This document shows, in pieces, positions 26,444 through 39,548 of a DNA stretch of 64,000 bases. The notes under the pieces are model-generated. The model did no database searches, was not told where the DNA came from, and saw only the letters and a program-made list of their open reading frames with translations. The DNA comes from Proteus penneri (GTDB lineage Bacteria > Pseudomonadota > Gammaproteobacteria > Enterobacterales > Enterobacteriaceae). Location of the stretch: contig NZ_PHFJ01000013.1 in assembly GCF_003144535.1 (NCBI RefSeq), positions 1 to 64,000 of the forward strand, read 5' to 3'. The position numbers and the translations under genes are program-made. Every line of letters begins with the position of its first letter. Position 1 is the first letter of the stretch.

Positions 26444-26874
26444 TATGCTTCTATCTCCGTCAATTCGTCAACGAAATGACAAAATAACCTGTGCTTTTCG
26501 TTTTGTCATCTTTTATTGTATCCAATGCTACGATACATATCACAAAGTCCGACATTATAGACATTTCACAGAAGATAACAGCAAAATACTGGTCTAATCA
26601 GGGAATGAAGGGTTTATTTTGATGAAAAGTTAAAAGTTTTTACAATATTGTAAACGTGAGAAAGCAAAATAAATAGGTGACTAAAAAATAATCATAACAT
26701 CACGTTATTTATTGATGTCACTGGAAATCTGAGCTTCTTTGATGCTAGTCATCAATATATGTCATAAATGTGATTCAGATCACAATTTAACATCAGTTCG
26801 ACACACAAAAGCGCTTATTCTGGCACTAATTAATGCGAATTAATGCCAAAAATAAGCAGACAAAAACGGGAGAA
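26444..26874. other. acuI-aroQ intergenic region
   Basis: 431 bp, no gene. It should hold the aroQ-accBC promoter(s); accBC leaders are long and autoregulated in E. coli. A near-perfect CRP-type palindrome is at 26769-26784. A nested inverted repeat at 26826-26868 (ggcattaatt / aattagtgcc inside cttatt / aataag) begins within 10-50 bp of the acuI stop and is followed on the minus strand by cgctttt, so it is a candidate terminator for acuI. Confidence 0.5.
26769..26784. promoter_or_regulatory. CRP-type binding site
   Basis: TGTGATTCAGATCACA matches the CRP consensus TGTGA-N6-TCACA exactly and is nearly fully palindromic. It lies about 325 bp upstream of the aroQ start and 90 bp beyond the acuI stop, so its target is unclear. 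Confidence 0.65.
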
Positions 26875-27849
26875 TTAGAGTTTTACTAAGGTGCGGCCTG
26901 TCACTTGATTATCCATAATCATCTGAGCATAACGTGGAACTTCATCAAGTGTAATCTCTGTCATTGCTTGTTGATAGAACGTTTCTGGTAGTAATTTTAA
27001 TAAACGTTGCCAAACTTGAGCGCGTTTTTCTGCTGGGAAATAAACAGAATCAACACCTTGTAAACGAACATTACGTAAAATAAAAGGCATGACGGTTGTT
27101 GGCAAAGAAAAACCACTCGCTAATCCACAAGCTGCCACTGTGCCGTTATAGTTTGTCTGTGACAAAATATTAGCAAGAATTTGCCCACCTACGGTATCAA
27201 TTGCACCCGCCCAGCGTTGTTTATCTAAAGCTCTGCCCGCGGATTCAAACTCTTCGCGAGTGATGATATTTTTGGCACCAAGTTTGCGTAAATAGTCATG
27301 GTTGCTGGCTCTGCCACTTAATGCAGTAACTTGATAGCCTAATGCTGTTAGCAAACTAATGGCAGTACTTCCTACACCACCACTGGCTCCAGTGACTAAA
27401 ATATCACCGCTTTCAGGTGTGATACCGCCTTGTTCTAAGGCCATCACACAAAGCATGGCAGTAAAACCCGCAGTTCCAATGATCATGGCATTTTTTAAAG
27501 AGAGTCCTTCTGGTACAACGGTTAACCAATCACCTTTTACACCAGCCTTTTGTGCAAGACCTCCCCAGTGATTTTCACCTACTCCCCAGCCAGTTAATAA
27601 GACATGTTGACCAATGTGGAAACGAGGATCTTCGGTGTGATGAACAATACCTGAAAAATCGATACCTGGTATCATTGGGAATTGACGCAGGATTTTTCCT
27701 TTTCCGGTGATAGCAAGCCCATCTTTATAGTTAAGCGTTGAGTAATGAATATCGACAATAACTTCATGAATAGGAAGTGTTTTTTCATCAATGCTTTGTA
27801 TGCTGGCACTGAGTTTTTTGTCATTTTGTTCTACTAATAATGCTTTCAT
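26875..27849 (-). CDS. acuI: Acrylyl-CoA reductase AcuI (YhdH), NADPH-dependent
   Basis: Medium-chain oxidoreductase reducing acryloyl-CoA to propionyl-CoA, thought to protect against this reactive thioester. The 324 residues match AcuI through LNYKDGLAITGKGKILRQFPMIPGIDFSG, TGWGVGENHWGGLAQKAGVKGDWL, the NADPH loop VTGASGGVGSTAISLL and AACGLASGFSLPTTVMPFILRNVRLQGVDS. There is no zinc ligand set, as for the quinone-oxidoreductase-like branch. Monocistronic by appearance. Confidence 0.95.
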   Translation of the reverse strand: MKALLVEQNDKKLSASIQSIDEKTLPIHEVIVDIHYSTLNYKDGLAITGKGKILRQFPMIPGIDFSGIVHHTEDPRFHIGQHVLLTGWGVGENHWGGLAQKAGVKGDWLTVVPEGLSLKNAMIIGTAGFTAMLCVMALEQGGITPESGDILVTGASGGVGSTAISLLTALGYQVTALSGRASNHDYLRKLGAKNIITREEFESAGRALDKQRWAGAIDTVGGQILANILSQTNYNGTVAACGLASGFSLPTTVMPFILRNVRLQGVDSVYFPAEKRAQVWQRLLKLLPETFYQQAMTEITLDEVPRYAQMIMDNQVTGRTLVKL

Positions 27850-29581
<1,732 letters not shown>

Positions 29582-29672
29582 GACTAATTCTAACAAGGGA
29601 GAATGGATTCCCCCTTGGTGAGAATATTAACGCCTGTTCTTTTACTTCTCCGTGTGAGTGATCTTAGAGTTT

Positions 29673-30716
29673 ATGAAGCCAATTTTTAGTCGGGGCCCTT
29701 CCCTGCAACTAAGATTAATAATCGCCGTGGTTGTCGCTATTTCTTTATTGATTGCTGATAACCGTATTGGTGCATTTTCTAAAGTCCGCCAGTATCTTGA
29801 TACTGCTGTTAGTCCCTTCTATTTTCTTGCAAATGGCCCACGTCGTTTCCTTGATCAAATTTCAGAAACATTTGCCACACGTGAGCGTTTACAATTTGAG
29901 AATCAAGCGTTAAGAAAAGAGTTATTAGTTCGTAGCGGAGAAAGCCAATTACTAGAGCAATTTAAGCAAGAGAACGCCCGTTTACGAGAATTACTTGGTT
30001 CACCACTGCGCCAAAATGAACAAATGACAGTAACACAAGTACTGTCTGGTAATAGTACGCCGTATCGAGACCAAGTGGTTATTGATAAAGGAACCAACAA
30101 TGGCGTCTATGAAGGGCAACCTGTTATTAGTGATAAAGGTGTTGTAGGACAAGTCATTGCCGTAAGTGAGCTTACGAGTCGTGTGCTATTAATATGTGAC
30201 ACTTCTCATGCATTACCTGTACAAGTTTTGCGTAACGATATTCGTGTTATAGCTTCTGGTGCGGGCTGTGCCGATGATTTATTGTTAGAAGCATTACCTG
30301 CCAATATTGATATCCGTGTAGGCGATGTTTTAGTGACATCAGGATTGGGGGGGCGTTTCCCTGAAGGATATCCTGTTGGTGTAGTATCTTCAGTTAAAGT
30401 AGATAATCAGCGAGCTTATTCCGTGATCAATGTTCGACCTTCAGCAGAGCTACAACGTTTACGCTATTTGCTTTTGTTATGGAATACATCAGATAAAACG
30501 GGAGAGCCTCCTCTGCCTTCAGAGGTTTATCACGCGGCGAATGAGCGTTTAATGCAACTGATGCCTCAAGTTTTACCTAATTATGAACAAGCAGGGCCTC
30601 CGCTTCCTCGTTCTATGTCTCAAGAGCCGTTAAGTAATACAGCTGAAGAAACTAACGGAACTGTGACGCCAGCGACAAATACGCCAGCCAATACCAATAA
30701 TACAAGAAGTAGGTAG
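29673..30716 (+). CDS. mreC: Rod-shape-determining protein MreC
   Basis: Bitopic inner-membrane protein linking MreB to the elongasome in the periplasm. From the ATG at 29673 ([16 protein letters not shown]) it is 347 residues. The GTG five codons upstream lacks family support. One membrane helix (about 12-33), a coiled coil (about 65-100, [41 protein letters not shown]), and the beta domain with [14 protein letters not shown] and [16 protein letters not shown] follow. The C-terminal tail is a Pro/Thr/Asn-rich disordered segment. Confidence 0.96.
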   Translation: MKPIFSRGPSLQLRLIIAVVVAISLLIADNRIGAFSKVRQYLDTAVSPFYFLANGPRRFLDQISETFATRERLQFENQALRKELLVRSGESQLLEQFKQENARLRELLGSPLRQNEQMTVTQVLSGNSTPYRDQVVIDKGTNNGVYEGQPVISDKGVVGQVIAVSELTSRVLLICDTSHALPVQVLRNDIRVIASGAGCADDLLLEALPANIDIRVGDVLVTSGLGGRFPEGYPVGVVSSVKVDNQRAYSVINVRPSAELQRLRYLLLLWNTSDKTGEPPLPSEVYHAANERLMQLMPQVLPNYEQAGPPLPRSMSQEPLSNTAEETNGTVTPATNTPANTNNTRSR

Positions 30717-30721
30717 ACACG

Positions 30722-31210
30722 ATGAATCCATATCAAAGTCGTGGGCGTTGGGTTGTTTGGCTCTCTTTTCTTGTCGCATTAGTTTTACAAATTATGCCGT
30801 GGCCAGAACAGTTGGAAGTCTATCGACCTATTTGGCCCATGTTATTTCTTATTTATTGGGTAACAGCTATTCCTCACCGTGTCAGTGTCGGAACCGCATT
30901 TGTTTTGGGGATGATTATAGATTTAGTCCAAGGAACTACCTTGGGAGTCAATGCATTGGCCTATACTTTAGTGAGTTATGTCATCGCCTTTAAATATCAG
31001 CTTTTTTGTAATCTAGCGTTATGGCAACAAGCCTTAGTGGTGATGTTAAGTATTGTCGTTGTCGATCTTGCTGTATTTTGGGCGGAATTTTTACTTTCAC
31101 CAGTGACTTTTCACCCTCAAGTATTCTGGAATAGTCCAGTCAGTGGTATTCTTTGGCCATGGCTTTATTTTTTGCTTCGCAAAATCCGTCACCAGTTTTT
31201 AGTTCACTAA
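30722..31210 (+). CDS. mreD: Rod-shape-determining protein MreD
   Basis: Integral membrane subunit of the Mre complex. The 162 residues have five to six hydrophobic helices and the family pattern [24 protein letters not shown]...[13 protein letters not shown]...[25 protein letters not shown]. It starts 5 bp after mreC. Confidence 0.95.
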   Translation: MNPYQSRGRWVVWLSFLVALVLQIMPWPEQLEVYRPIWPMLFLIYWVTAIPHRVSVGTAFVLGMIIDLVQGTTLGVNALAYTLVSYVIAFKYQLFCNLALWQQALVVMLSIVVVDLAVFWAEFLLSPVTFHPQVFWNSPVSGILWPWLYFLLRKIRHQFLVH

Positions 31211-31262
31211 TTTATTGGATCATGGCGGTCTCTTTTGCGTTACCGTCATGAGGACATTATCT

Positions 31263-31850
31263 GTGACCACGCTTTACCTTGCTTCCAGCTCACCAAGAAG
31301 ACGTGAACTTCTCGCGTTATTAGATGTTGAATTTAGTATTATCACGCCAGCAATTGATGAAATTTGGCAACAAGGTGAAAAACCAGAAGAGTATGTTCTT
31401 CGTTTGGCAAAAGAAAAATCACAAGAAGGTGTAAGACAAGCACCTTATGATTATCCCGTTTTGGGCTCTGATACTATTGTGGTTCATGATGGTCATATTC
31501 TTGAGAAACCTCGGGATAAATCCCATGCTGCGCAAATCCTACGTTCATTATCAGGCGCAACACATCAAGTGATGACAGCAATTGCTATCTCTAATAGAAC
31601 ACACACCTTGAGTCAATTAGTCGTCACACATGTCACTTTTAGAGAGATGACAGAGAGTGAAATTAGCGCGTATATTGAGTCAGGGGAGCCAATGGATAAA
31701 GCTGGCGCTTACGGTATTCAAGGAAAAGGAGGCCGTTTTGTTCAACGGATTGAGGGAAGTTATCATGCTGTTGTCGGATTACCTCTTGTTGAAACCGAAG
31801 CCTTGATAACTCAATTTTCGTCTCTAGCTAATGAGAAGGATATTTCATGA
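31263..31850 (+). CDS. yhdE: Maf-family dTTP/UTP pyrophosphatase YhdE
   Basis: House-cleaning nucleotide pyrophosphatase of the Maf family (dTTP/UTP specificity for YhdE). Start at the GTG 31263 ([18 protein letters not shown]), which has a gagga site 8 bp upstream and matches the E. coli N-terminus. Earlier in-frame starts lack this. 195 residues, with the signature [49 protein letters not shown] and [11 protein letters not shown]. Its stop overlaps the rng ATG by 4 bp. Confidence 0.95.
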   Translation: MTTLYLASSSPRRRELLALLDVEFSIITPAIDEIWQQGEKPEEYVLRLAKEKSQEGVRQAPYDYPVLGSDTIVVHDGHILEKPRDKSHAAQILRSLSGATHQVMTAIAISNRTHTLSQLVVTHVTFREMTESEISAYIESGEPMDKAGAYGIQGKGGRFVQRIEGSYHAVVGLPLVETEALITQFSSLANEKDIS

Positions 31851-33316
31851 CAGCAGAGTTATTAGTGAATGTGACGCCATCTGAAACTCGAGTTGCTTAT
31901 ATTCGTGGAGGCATACTTCAAGAAATTCATGTCGAAAGAGAAGCGAAACGAGGTATCGTCGGAAACATCTACAAAGGTCGGGTAAGTCGCGTATTACCCG
32001 GGATGCAAGCTGCATTTATTGACATCGGGCTAGATAAAGCCGCTTTTCTACATGCTTCTGATATTATGCCTCACACGGAATGTATCGCAGGTGAAGAGCA
32101 GAAAAAGTTTAATGTTCGTGATATTGCGCAACTGGTGCATCAAGGACAAGACTTAATTGTACAAGTGGTTAAAGATCCTTTAGGAACAAAAGGCGCTCGC
32201 CTGACCACGGATATTACATTACCTTCTCGCTATTTAGTCTTTATGCCTGGTGCATCTCATGTCGGTGTTTCTCAACGAATTGATAGCGAAGAAGAGCGCG
32301 AGCGTTTAAAGCAACTCGTTGAAGAGTATTGCGATGAAAATGGGGGGTTTATTATTCGTACAGCCGCCGAAGGTGTTGGCGAGCATGAAATTAAGCAAGA
32401 TGCCGCTTTTCTTAAACGCTTGTGGAATAAAATTATTGAGCGTAAGAAAAGAAATAAAACCCGCATTCAAATTTATGGTGAATTAGCTTTAGCGCAGCGT
32501 ATTTTACGAGATTTTGCTGGCTCTGAATTAGATAGCATACGTGTTGATTCTAAATTAACTTATAATCAACTACAGGAATTTATTGGTGAATACATTCCTG
32601 AATTAACCGCTAAACTTGAATTGCACCAAGGGAATCAGCCTATTTTTGATCTCTATGGCGTTGAAAATGAAATTCAACGGGCTTTAGAGCGTAAAGTTGA
32701 ATTAAAGTCAGGCGGTTACCTCATTATCGATCAAACAGAAGCAATGACGACGATTGATATTAATACGGGAGCTTTTGTTGGTCATCGAAATTTAGAAGAA
32801 ACCATTTTTAATACTAATATTGAAGCAAGCCAAGCTATTGCTCGTCAATTACGGTTACGTAATTTAGGCGGTATCATTATTATTGACTTTATTGATATGA
32901 ATAATGATGAACATAAACGCAGAGTATTGGCGTCACTAGAACAAGCGCTAAGTAAAGATAGAGTGAAAACAACGATTAATGGTTTTTCTCAACTTGGCTT
33001 AGTGGAAATGACGCGTAAAAGAACGCGGGAAAGCCTCGAGCATGTTCTTTGTGATGATTGCCCAACTTGCCAAGGGCGAGGTACGGTAAAATCAGTTGAA
33101 ACGGTTTGTTATGAAATCTTGCGTGAAATAGTACGTGTACATAAAACAATTGATGCAGATCGTTTCTTAGTTTATGCCTCCTCAGCAGTTGCAGAAGCCT
33201 TAAAAGGCGATGAGTCGCATGCATTAGCTGAGGTTGAAATTTTTGTTGGTAAACAAGTGAAAGTGCAAACTGAGCTACTTTATAGTCAGGAGCAATTTGA
33301 TGTGGTGATGATGTAA
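31847..33316 (+). CDS. rng: Ribonuclease G
   Basis: Endoribonuclease that matures the 16S rRNA 5' end and degrades some mRNAs. The length of 489 residues equals E. coli RNase G. S1 domain (about 37-125, [34 protein letters not shown]), catalytic acidic motifs TIDINTG and IIIDFIDM, and the zinc-link cysteines in [15 protein letters not shown] are visible. The RNase E-type C-terminal scaffold is absent, as expected for Rng. ATGA overlap with yhdE; yhdP begins 45 bp downstream. Confidence 0.98.
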   Translation: MTAELLVNVTPSETRVAYIRGGILQEIHVEREAKRGIVGNIYKGRVSRVLPGMQAAFIDIGLDKAAFLHASDIMPHTECIAGEEQKKFNVRDIAQLVHQGQDLIVQVVKDPLGTKGARLTTDITLPSRYLVFMPGASHVGVSQRIDSEEERERLKQLVEEYCDENGGFIIRTAAEGVGEHEIKQDAAFLKRLWNKIIERKKRNKTRIQIYGELALAQRILRDFAGSELDSIRVDSKLTYNQLQEFIGEYIPELTAKLELHQGNQPIFDLYGVENEIQRALERKVELKSGGYLIIDQTEAMTTIDINTGAFVGHRNLEETIFNTNIEASQAIARQLRLRNLGGIIIIDFIDMNNDEHKRRVLASLEQALSKDRVKTTINGFSQLGLVEMTRKRTRESLEHVLCDDCPTCQGRGTVKSVETVCYEILREIVRVHKTIDADRFLVYASSAVAEALKGDESHALAEVEIFVGKQVKVQTELLYSQEQFDVVMM

Positions 33317-33361
33317 TGGATTCGCCTTCCTAATGAATATGATGGCAGAAAGGAGACAAAA

Positions 33362-36300
33362 ATGAAGCGGCTGCCTAAATACCTGTTAGTGATAACAGTT
33401 TTTTGCCTCATCGTTTTTGCCTTGGTGTTAAGCGGGTTTCGCTATTTTCTGCCTCGTTTAGATAATTATCGCCCTGAAATAGAAACGTATTTAACAAAAC
33501 AACTTAATAGCCCTGTTTCAATAACGAAAATTAATGGGGAATGGCAGAATTTTGGCCCTGATATTCAAGTAAAAGGGCTTAATATTAAGAATAAAGATGT
33601 CAACGTTAGCGCAGAAAAAGTGACTTTTTCTTTTGATGTGTGGCGTTCATTATTGACCCTCCGTCCCCATTTTCGTGAGCTGACCTTTGATCAATTAGAT
33701 GTCAATTACCAACGTCCTATTTTTACTGGGCAAAGTGGCGATATTACACTAACTGCACCTGATGATATTTCTTCGCTTTTTCTTGAACAATTCGATCACT
33801 TTAAGCTAGTCAAAAGCCGTTTTATTTTTCTAACGCCTTCAGGTGATACCAGTACATTACATATTCCTGAGTTGATGTGGCTGAATCAAAAAAAACGCCA
33901 CCGTGCTCAAGGTGAAGTTACCCTTGATACACCGATTAATCACTATGGTGGTTTAAAAGTTCGCCTCGACCTCTATACCACGAATGAAGGCTTAATTGAT
34001 AATGGTAAGGTGTTTCTTACCGCTGATAATATTGATATTTCACCTTGGCTTAGCCAATGGGTAAAAAATAATAGTGGATTAGGTGAAGCCAAAGCCAGTT
34101 TGTCTAATTGGATTGAAATTACTCAAGGGCGTATTACTGGCAGTCAGTTGCAAATTCATCAAGGTGAAATGGACTGGCGTAGTGAAGGCACTTCACATGT
34201 ATTAAATGTTGAAGACTTAATATTACGTATGAGAAGGCAAGAAAATGGTTGGCTTGCGGATGTTCCTTATACTCGAAAAATTACCATGGATGGTGAAGAG
34301 TGGCCTGATGGTTATTTAGCGGTTCTTTATCAACCAAAAGAAAAACAGCATGATGAAGCATGGCGTATTCGTGCCAAAAATATTGAGTTAGATAGGTTAT
34401 ATGCTGTATTGCCACTGTTCTCTTTTTTAACACCTGATTTTGTTCGTCAATGGCAGTATCGGCAATTTTCTGGTGTGGTTAATGATTTTGCCTTAGATCT
34501 CACACCGGAAAACTTTGAGCAAAGTGCAATTAATCTTTCTTGGAAAAATGTGAGTTGGAAACGTTGGCAAGAGATCCCATCAGTGCAACATTTCAGCGGG
34601 CAATTAAAAGGGAGCATGCAAAGTGGTGAACTTAACTTTGCCCTAGCGGACAGTGAAATAGACACCGGTAAATTGTTTAAAGCCCCCCCTGAATATTGAA
34701 AAAGGGAAAGGTACGATTTATTGGACTTATTCTGGAGATGACTTATCTCTTTGGAGTGAAGGATTAGATATCCAAGCCACATCAGCGTGGGTAGCGGGTG
34801 ATTTTCGTTATGAGAAACAAGGTGAGGATCAGCGGCTTTCTATACTCTCAGGTGTAAGAGTGACCAATGCGGGAGATACATGGCGTTATCTGCCAGAAGA
34901 GTATGTTGGTAAAGCGTTAACACAATATCTCTCGGATGCAATTATTGCGGGTAATATCGACAATGGAACCTTTATTTTCCATGGTGATCCTGCCGATTTT
35001 CCTTTTGATAACCACAAAGGGTGGTTCCAAGTTTATGCCCCTGTTAAACAGGCTACGTTTAAATTTGATAGTGAATGGCCCGCATTATTTGATCTCGATA
35101 TTAATCTAGATTTTAAAAATGATGGGTTATGGATGTCTTCTGCTCAAGCGAAAGTGGGTAAAGCAACAGCGACAAATTTAAGTGCAGTCATTGAAAGTTA
35201 TCGACAAGAAAAGATCTTAATTAATGCGGATATTCAAGCCACAGGCGATGAGCTGAAAGAGTATTTTTTAGATTCTCAAATGGCGAGTATTGGTCATACG
35301 CTTGAAGAACTGAATGTGGCAGGAAAAATTAATGGTACATTGAAACTTGATATCCCATTTGATGGCGGTGAGGTTGTGGCTTCAGGTGATATTAATTTGA
35401 AAGATAATGATGTCACTTTGAATTTTATGGATACTACGTTAAAAGGTGTGAGTGGACAGTTTCGTTACCATAATGACAAACTTGAGAGCGATATATTAAC
35501 GGCTAATTGGTTTGGGCAGCCTCTCGCTTTCTCATTTACCAGTCACAATGATATAGATAATTATCAGGTTGATGTTGACTTAAAAGGCCAGTGGGATATT
35601 CAAAAAATCCAAGGGTTACCTAGCGATATTCAACAGAAATTTAGTGGTGTATTTCCATGGAATGGCAACGTTAATGTTAAGATCCCCGAAAAAGGTGATG
35701 TTGATTATCAAGTTGATTTAACCGGAAATATCAATGCATTAAGTAGCAAGTTAACAGCACCTGAAACACAAGATTTAAAAAATTCACCGCCTATTGTTAT
35801 TTCTGCAAGCGGTAATAGTGAAATGTTAACTGTGAATGCAAATGCTGAAAAACAGTGGAAACTTAATAGCCAATGGGGATTAGGTAAACAGCTTCGTTTA
35901 TTGCAGGGTAACCTCGTTTCTTCTAGCCTTAAATTACCAGAGTTAAGTTCACAACAACGCTTAACCATAGCGCTTAAAGGATTAGAGGGTGATAAATGGT
36001 TGCCAACATTAACCGCATTTTCATCATTAACCCCTTCTGACAATGCAATAAGTTTCCCTGATAATGTGCATATCAGTTTGCCTGATTTAAATTTTGCAGG
36101 GCAAAAATGGAATAATCCTCAAACTGAAATTATGCGCGTTAAAGAAGGTGTAAAATTTGCATTTTCAGGAAGTGAACTACGAGGTGATGTATTTATTCCT
36201 GAAGTATCAACACCTTGGAAAATAAATATTAATTATCTTTATTTTAATGGTACTTCTATAGTTCAAGAAGAGAAGCCATTAAAAATGGCAAATGTTTCTG

Positions 36301-37163
36301 ATCCCAATATCTCGAAGTTTTCAGTGAAAGATATTCCTTCTATTGATTTTGAATGTCAGGAGTGTTGGGTTAATGGTCTGCTTTTAGGAAAAATTGAAGG
36401 TTCGTTAAAACAAAATCAGGGAGCTTTATTTTTAACTGACGGTAAATTAGAAAATAGCAGCGGCGAATTGTCGGTTAATGGAGTGTGGTCTGAAGATAAG
36501 AAGGGCAATAATACAACAAAATTAATAGGAAAATTAAAAGCCGGAGAAATTGACGAAATGGCGGCCTATTTTGGTTACATTATCCCGATTATTCAGTCCC
36601 CACTTGTCGCTGAGTTCTCATTACAATGGCGTAATACACCGTGGAACTTTGAATTGGCTACTTTGCAAGGTGATATTAAATCAACGTTGGGTAAAGGACG
36701 TATAGAAAAAGTCAATGTAGGACAAGCGGGTAAATTACTACGATTGGTGAGTTTTGATGCACTTTTACGCAAATTACAGTTTGATTTTAGAGATACTTTC
36801 AGTGAGCATTTTGAATATGATTCGATTAAAAGTGAAATTACGATTAATCAAGGTATTATGAATGCAGAGAGTGTACGTGTTGATGGTGTTATTGCTGATA
36901 TAGCGATAAGTGGGAAAGTGGATTTACTTGAACGAAGCATGGATCTACAAGTTGTTGTCACCCCTGAGATTTCAGCTACAGTCGGTGTTGCCACGGCTTT
37001 CGCAATAAACCCAATTGCAGGCGCCGCAGTGTTTGCGGCATCAAAGGTTCTGGGGCCACTTTGGAGTAAGATTTCAGTTATCCGTTATCATGTGACCGGA
37101 ACTATGGAACAACCCAAAATTGACGAAGTACTGCGTCAGCTTAAGGAGAATCAGGCGTTATGA
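33362..37163 (+). pseudogene. yhdP: AsmA-like phospholipid transport protein YhdP, frameshifted in the deposited sequence
   Basis: YhdP bridges inner and outer membranes and moves phospholipids outward with TamB and YdbH. The gene is split: the first frame (445 codons) ends at TGA 34697-34699, the second runs without a stop from about 34689 to 37163. The switch falls in a run of seven C (34683-34689). With six C the text becomes KLFKAPLNIEKGKGTIYW and the protein is 1266 residues, the E. coli YhdP length. It has an N-terminal membrane anchor (residues 8-30), beta-rich repeats, and the C-terminal AsmA-like block (ITINQGIMNAESVRVDGVIADIAISGKVDL). The last four bases overlap the nitrilase gene. 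It may be a sequencing error rather than a true pseudogene. Confidence 0.88.
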
Positions 37164-38020
37164 AAAAAGTTAATGTCGCACTTTTGCAACTTTGTAGCGG
37201 AAAAAACACAAAAAATAATCTGGCGCAAATCGAGCAACAGATTAAGCAATTACCCGATTCAGTGAAGCTGGTATTAACACCTGAAAATGCGTTACTTTTT
37301 TCAAACTCTAAAGATTACCATAAACACGCTGAAATTCAGGGTGATGGGCCGTTACAAAATGCGATTGCAAAAATGGCTCAGCGTTACAAAGTGTGGATCT
37401 TAGTCGGTTCTATGCCTTTGATTAGTCGAGACTCTCCAGATCAAATTACCAGCAGTAGTTTGGTGTTTGATGATGAGGGGGTTATTCGTGCTCGTTATGA
37501 CAAAATTCATATGTTTGATGTCAGTATTGATGACGAGCAAGGCGAATATAACGAATCTTCTATTTATCAACGTGGTGAGCGCCTAACAGTCGTTGATACT
37601 CCCGTTGGGAAATTAGGTTTAACAATCTGTTATGACTTACGCTTCCCTGGTATTTTCCAAGCATTAAGAGAAAAAGGAGCAGAGATAATCTCTGTACCAG
37701 CAGCATTTACCCGTTTAACAGGGAAAGCGCACTGGGAGCCTTTATTACGCGCTCGCGCGATTGAGAATCAGTGTATTATCTTAGCGCCTGCACAAGTGGG
37801 TACACATGATACGCGCCGGACTTGGGGCCATACCATGGCGATTGATGGTTGGGGTAAAGTGTTGAAGAAGAACCCTGATGCGGTCAGTGCGTTAACGCTC
37901 AATGTTGGTGTTGATAGTTTACACGGTATGCGTGAACAGATCCGGGTCGTGAAACATAACCGTTTTCGCCCGAAACTGACCCACTTAATCAAAAAAGTTA
38001 AGGATAAAGAAGAATTATGA
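37160..38020 (+). CDS. Carbon-nitrogen hydrolase (Nit1-type, probable deaminated glutathione amidase)
   Basis: 286-residue nitrilase-superfamily amidase with the catalytic triad Glu42 (LTPENALLF), Lys115 ([10 protein letters not shown]) and Cys157 ([10 protein letters not shown]). The HMFDV and [28 protein letters not shown] blocks resemble Nit1/NitA proteins that hydrolyse deaminated glutathione, a metabolite-repair role. Substrate assignment is by family. It overlaps yhdP and tldD by 4 bp (ATGA) each, so it is embedded in a yhdP-nit-tldD operon. In E. coli yhdP and tldD are adjacent without it. Confidence 0.88.
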   Translation: MKKVNVALLQLCSGKNTKNNLAQIEQQIKQLPDSVKLVLTPENALLFSNSKDYHKHAEIQGDGPLQNAIAKMAQRYKVWILVGSMPLISRDSPDQITSSSLVFDDEGVIRARYDKIHMFDVSIDDEQGEYNESSIYQRGERLTVVDTPVGKLGLTICYDLRFPGIFQALREKGAEIISVPAAFTRLTGKAHWEPLLRARAIENQCIILAPAQVGTHDTRRTWGHTMAIDGWGKVLKKNPDAVSALTLNVGVDSLHGMREQIRVVKHNRFRPKLTHLIKKVKDKEEL

Positions 38021-39462
38021 GTTTAGCTGTTGTCAGCGAAAGTCTGTTGGAAGCAAACAAACTTAGTTTAGATGATTTAGCATCAACACTAGAGCAGCTT
38101 GCACAGCGTCAAATTGATTATGGTGATCTTTATTTTCAGTCAAGTTATCACGAGGCTTGGGTACTTGATGATCAGATTATTAAAGATGGCTCTTACAATA
38201 TTGATCAAGGTGTTGGCGTTAGAGCAATTTACGGTGAAAAAACCGGTTTTGCTTATGCCGATCAACTCACGCTCAATGCACTGAATCAAAGTGCGCATGC
38301 TGCGCGAAGCATTGTTCAGGCTAAGGGTAATGGTCGTATCCATACTTTAGGTGCTATTCAACATTCTCCGCTGTACAGCTTAAACGATCCTCTGCAAAGC
38401 CTCTCTCGTGAAGAGAAAATTGCGTTACTGCATGAGGTAGATAAAGTCGCTCGCGCTGAAGATAAACGCGTTAAACAAGTGAATGCGTCATTAACGGGTG
38501 TTTATGAACATGTGCTGGTGGCTGCAACTGATGGTACTTTAGCAGCCGATGTGCGTCCTTTAGTTCGTCTTTCAGTTAGTGTGCTGGTGGAAGAAGATGG
38601 CAAACGTGAACGTGGTGCAAGTGGCGGTGGTGGTCGTTTTGGTTATGACTACTTCTTGATGAAAGCTGATGGTGAAAGCCACGCTGTGACTTATGCGCGT
38701 GAAGCGGTACGGATGGCATTAGTCAATTTATCAGCAATTGCTGCACCGGCTGGAACAATGCCTGTGGTACTAGGCGCAGGATGGCCAGGTGTGTTATTAC
38801 ATGAAGCGGTGGGTCATGGTTTAGAAGGTGATTTTAATCGTCGTGAAACCTCTGTTTTTTCGGGGCGCCTTGGTGAAAAAGTGACTTCTGAGCTTTGTAC
38901 CATAGTTGATGATGGCTCAATTGAAGGTCGTCGAGGCTCTGTTGCTATTGATGATGAAGGTGTTCCGGGTCAATACAATGTGTTAATCGAAAACGGCATC
39001 TTAAAAGGTTATATGCAAGATAAGATGAATGCTCGTTTAATGGGGGTTGCGCCAACAGGCAATGGTCGTCGTGAGTCTTATGCGCATCTTCCTATGCCTC
39101 GTATGACCAATACTTACATGTTAGCGGGTAAATCGTCACCAGAAGAGATTATTGCGAGTGTTGATCGTGGTATTTACGCACCAAACTTTGGTGGCGGTCA
39201 GGTTGATATCACATCAGGTAAATTTGTTTTCTCAACTTCAGAAGCTTATTTAATCGAGAATGGAAAAATAACGAAACCAATTAAAGGGGCAACACTGATT
39301 GGTTCAGGTATTGAAGCCATGCAACAGGTTTCTATGGTAGGTAATGATCTTGCGTTAGATAAAGGGGTTGGTGTTTGTGGTAAAGAAGGACAAAGCCTTC
39401 CTGTTGGTGTAGGGCAACCTACCTTGAAGCTTGATAAGATCACCGTAGGTGGTACAGCTTAA
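38017..39462 (+). CDS. tldD: Metalloprotease TldD
   Basis: Subunit of the TldD/TldE zinc protease that processes modified peptides such as microcin B17 and degrades the antitoxin CcdA. The length of 481 residues equals E. coli TldD. The zinc motif HEAVGH (His262, Glu263, His267) lies in [33 protein letters not shown] and the C-terminal [28 protein letters not shown] are conserved. Its partner tldE lies about 1.7 kb downstream. Confidence 0.97.
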   Translation: MSLAVVSESLLEANKLSLDDLASTLEQLAQRQIDYGDLYFQSSYHEAWVLDDQIIKDGSYNIDQGVGVRAIYGEKTGFAYADQLTLNALNQSAHAARSIVQAKGNGRIHTLGAIQHSPLYSLNDPLQSLSREEKIALLHEVDKVARAEDKRVKQVNASLTGVYEHVLVAATDGTLAADVRPLVRLSVSVLVEEDGKRERGASGGGGRFGYDYFLMKADGESHAVTYAREAVRMALVNLSAIAAPAGTMPVVLGAGWPGVLLHEAVGHGLEGDFNRRETSVFSGRLGEKVTSELCTIVDDGSIEGRRGSVAIDDEGVPGQYNVLIENGILKGYMQDKMNARLMGVAPTGNGRRESYAHLPMPRMTNTYMLAGKSSPEEIIASVDRGIYAPNFGGGQVDITSGKFVFSTSEAYLIENGKITKPIKGATLIGSGIEAMQQVSMVGNDLALDKGVGVCGKEGQSLPVGVGQPTLKLDKITVGGTA

Positions 39463-39493
39463 TTTTTTTTATAGTGATTTATATGTATTCATT

Positions 39494-39520
39494 AAACTCC
39501 ATCTTTTGATGGAGTTTTTT
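39494..39520 (+). terminator. Terminator of the yhdP-nit-tldD operon
   Basis: A perfect 10-bp stem aaactccatc / gatggagttt, tttt loop, ending in a T run. It lies 32 bp after the tldD stop and before the barnase-like gene. Confidence 0.9.
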
Positions 39521-39548
39521 ATCTCAGCAACAGTAAAGGTGCTAATTT

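Noticed and set aside
34683-34699. Programmed ribosomal frameshift at the yhdP C run
   Set aside because: No classical slippery heptamer with a downstream structure is evident, and YhdP is a single frame in relatives; sequence error or slippage is simpler.
35708-36043. 111-codon minus-strand frame opposite yhdP
   Set aside because: Shadow of yhdP; no homology or initiation signal.
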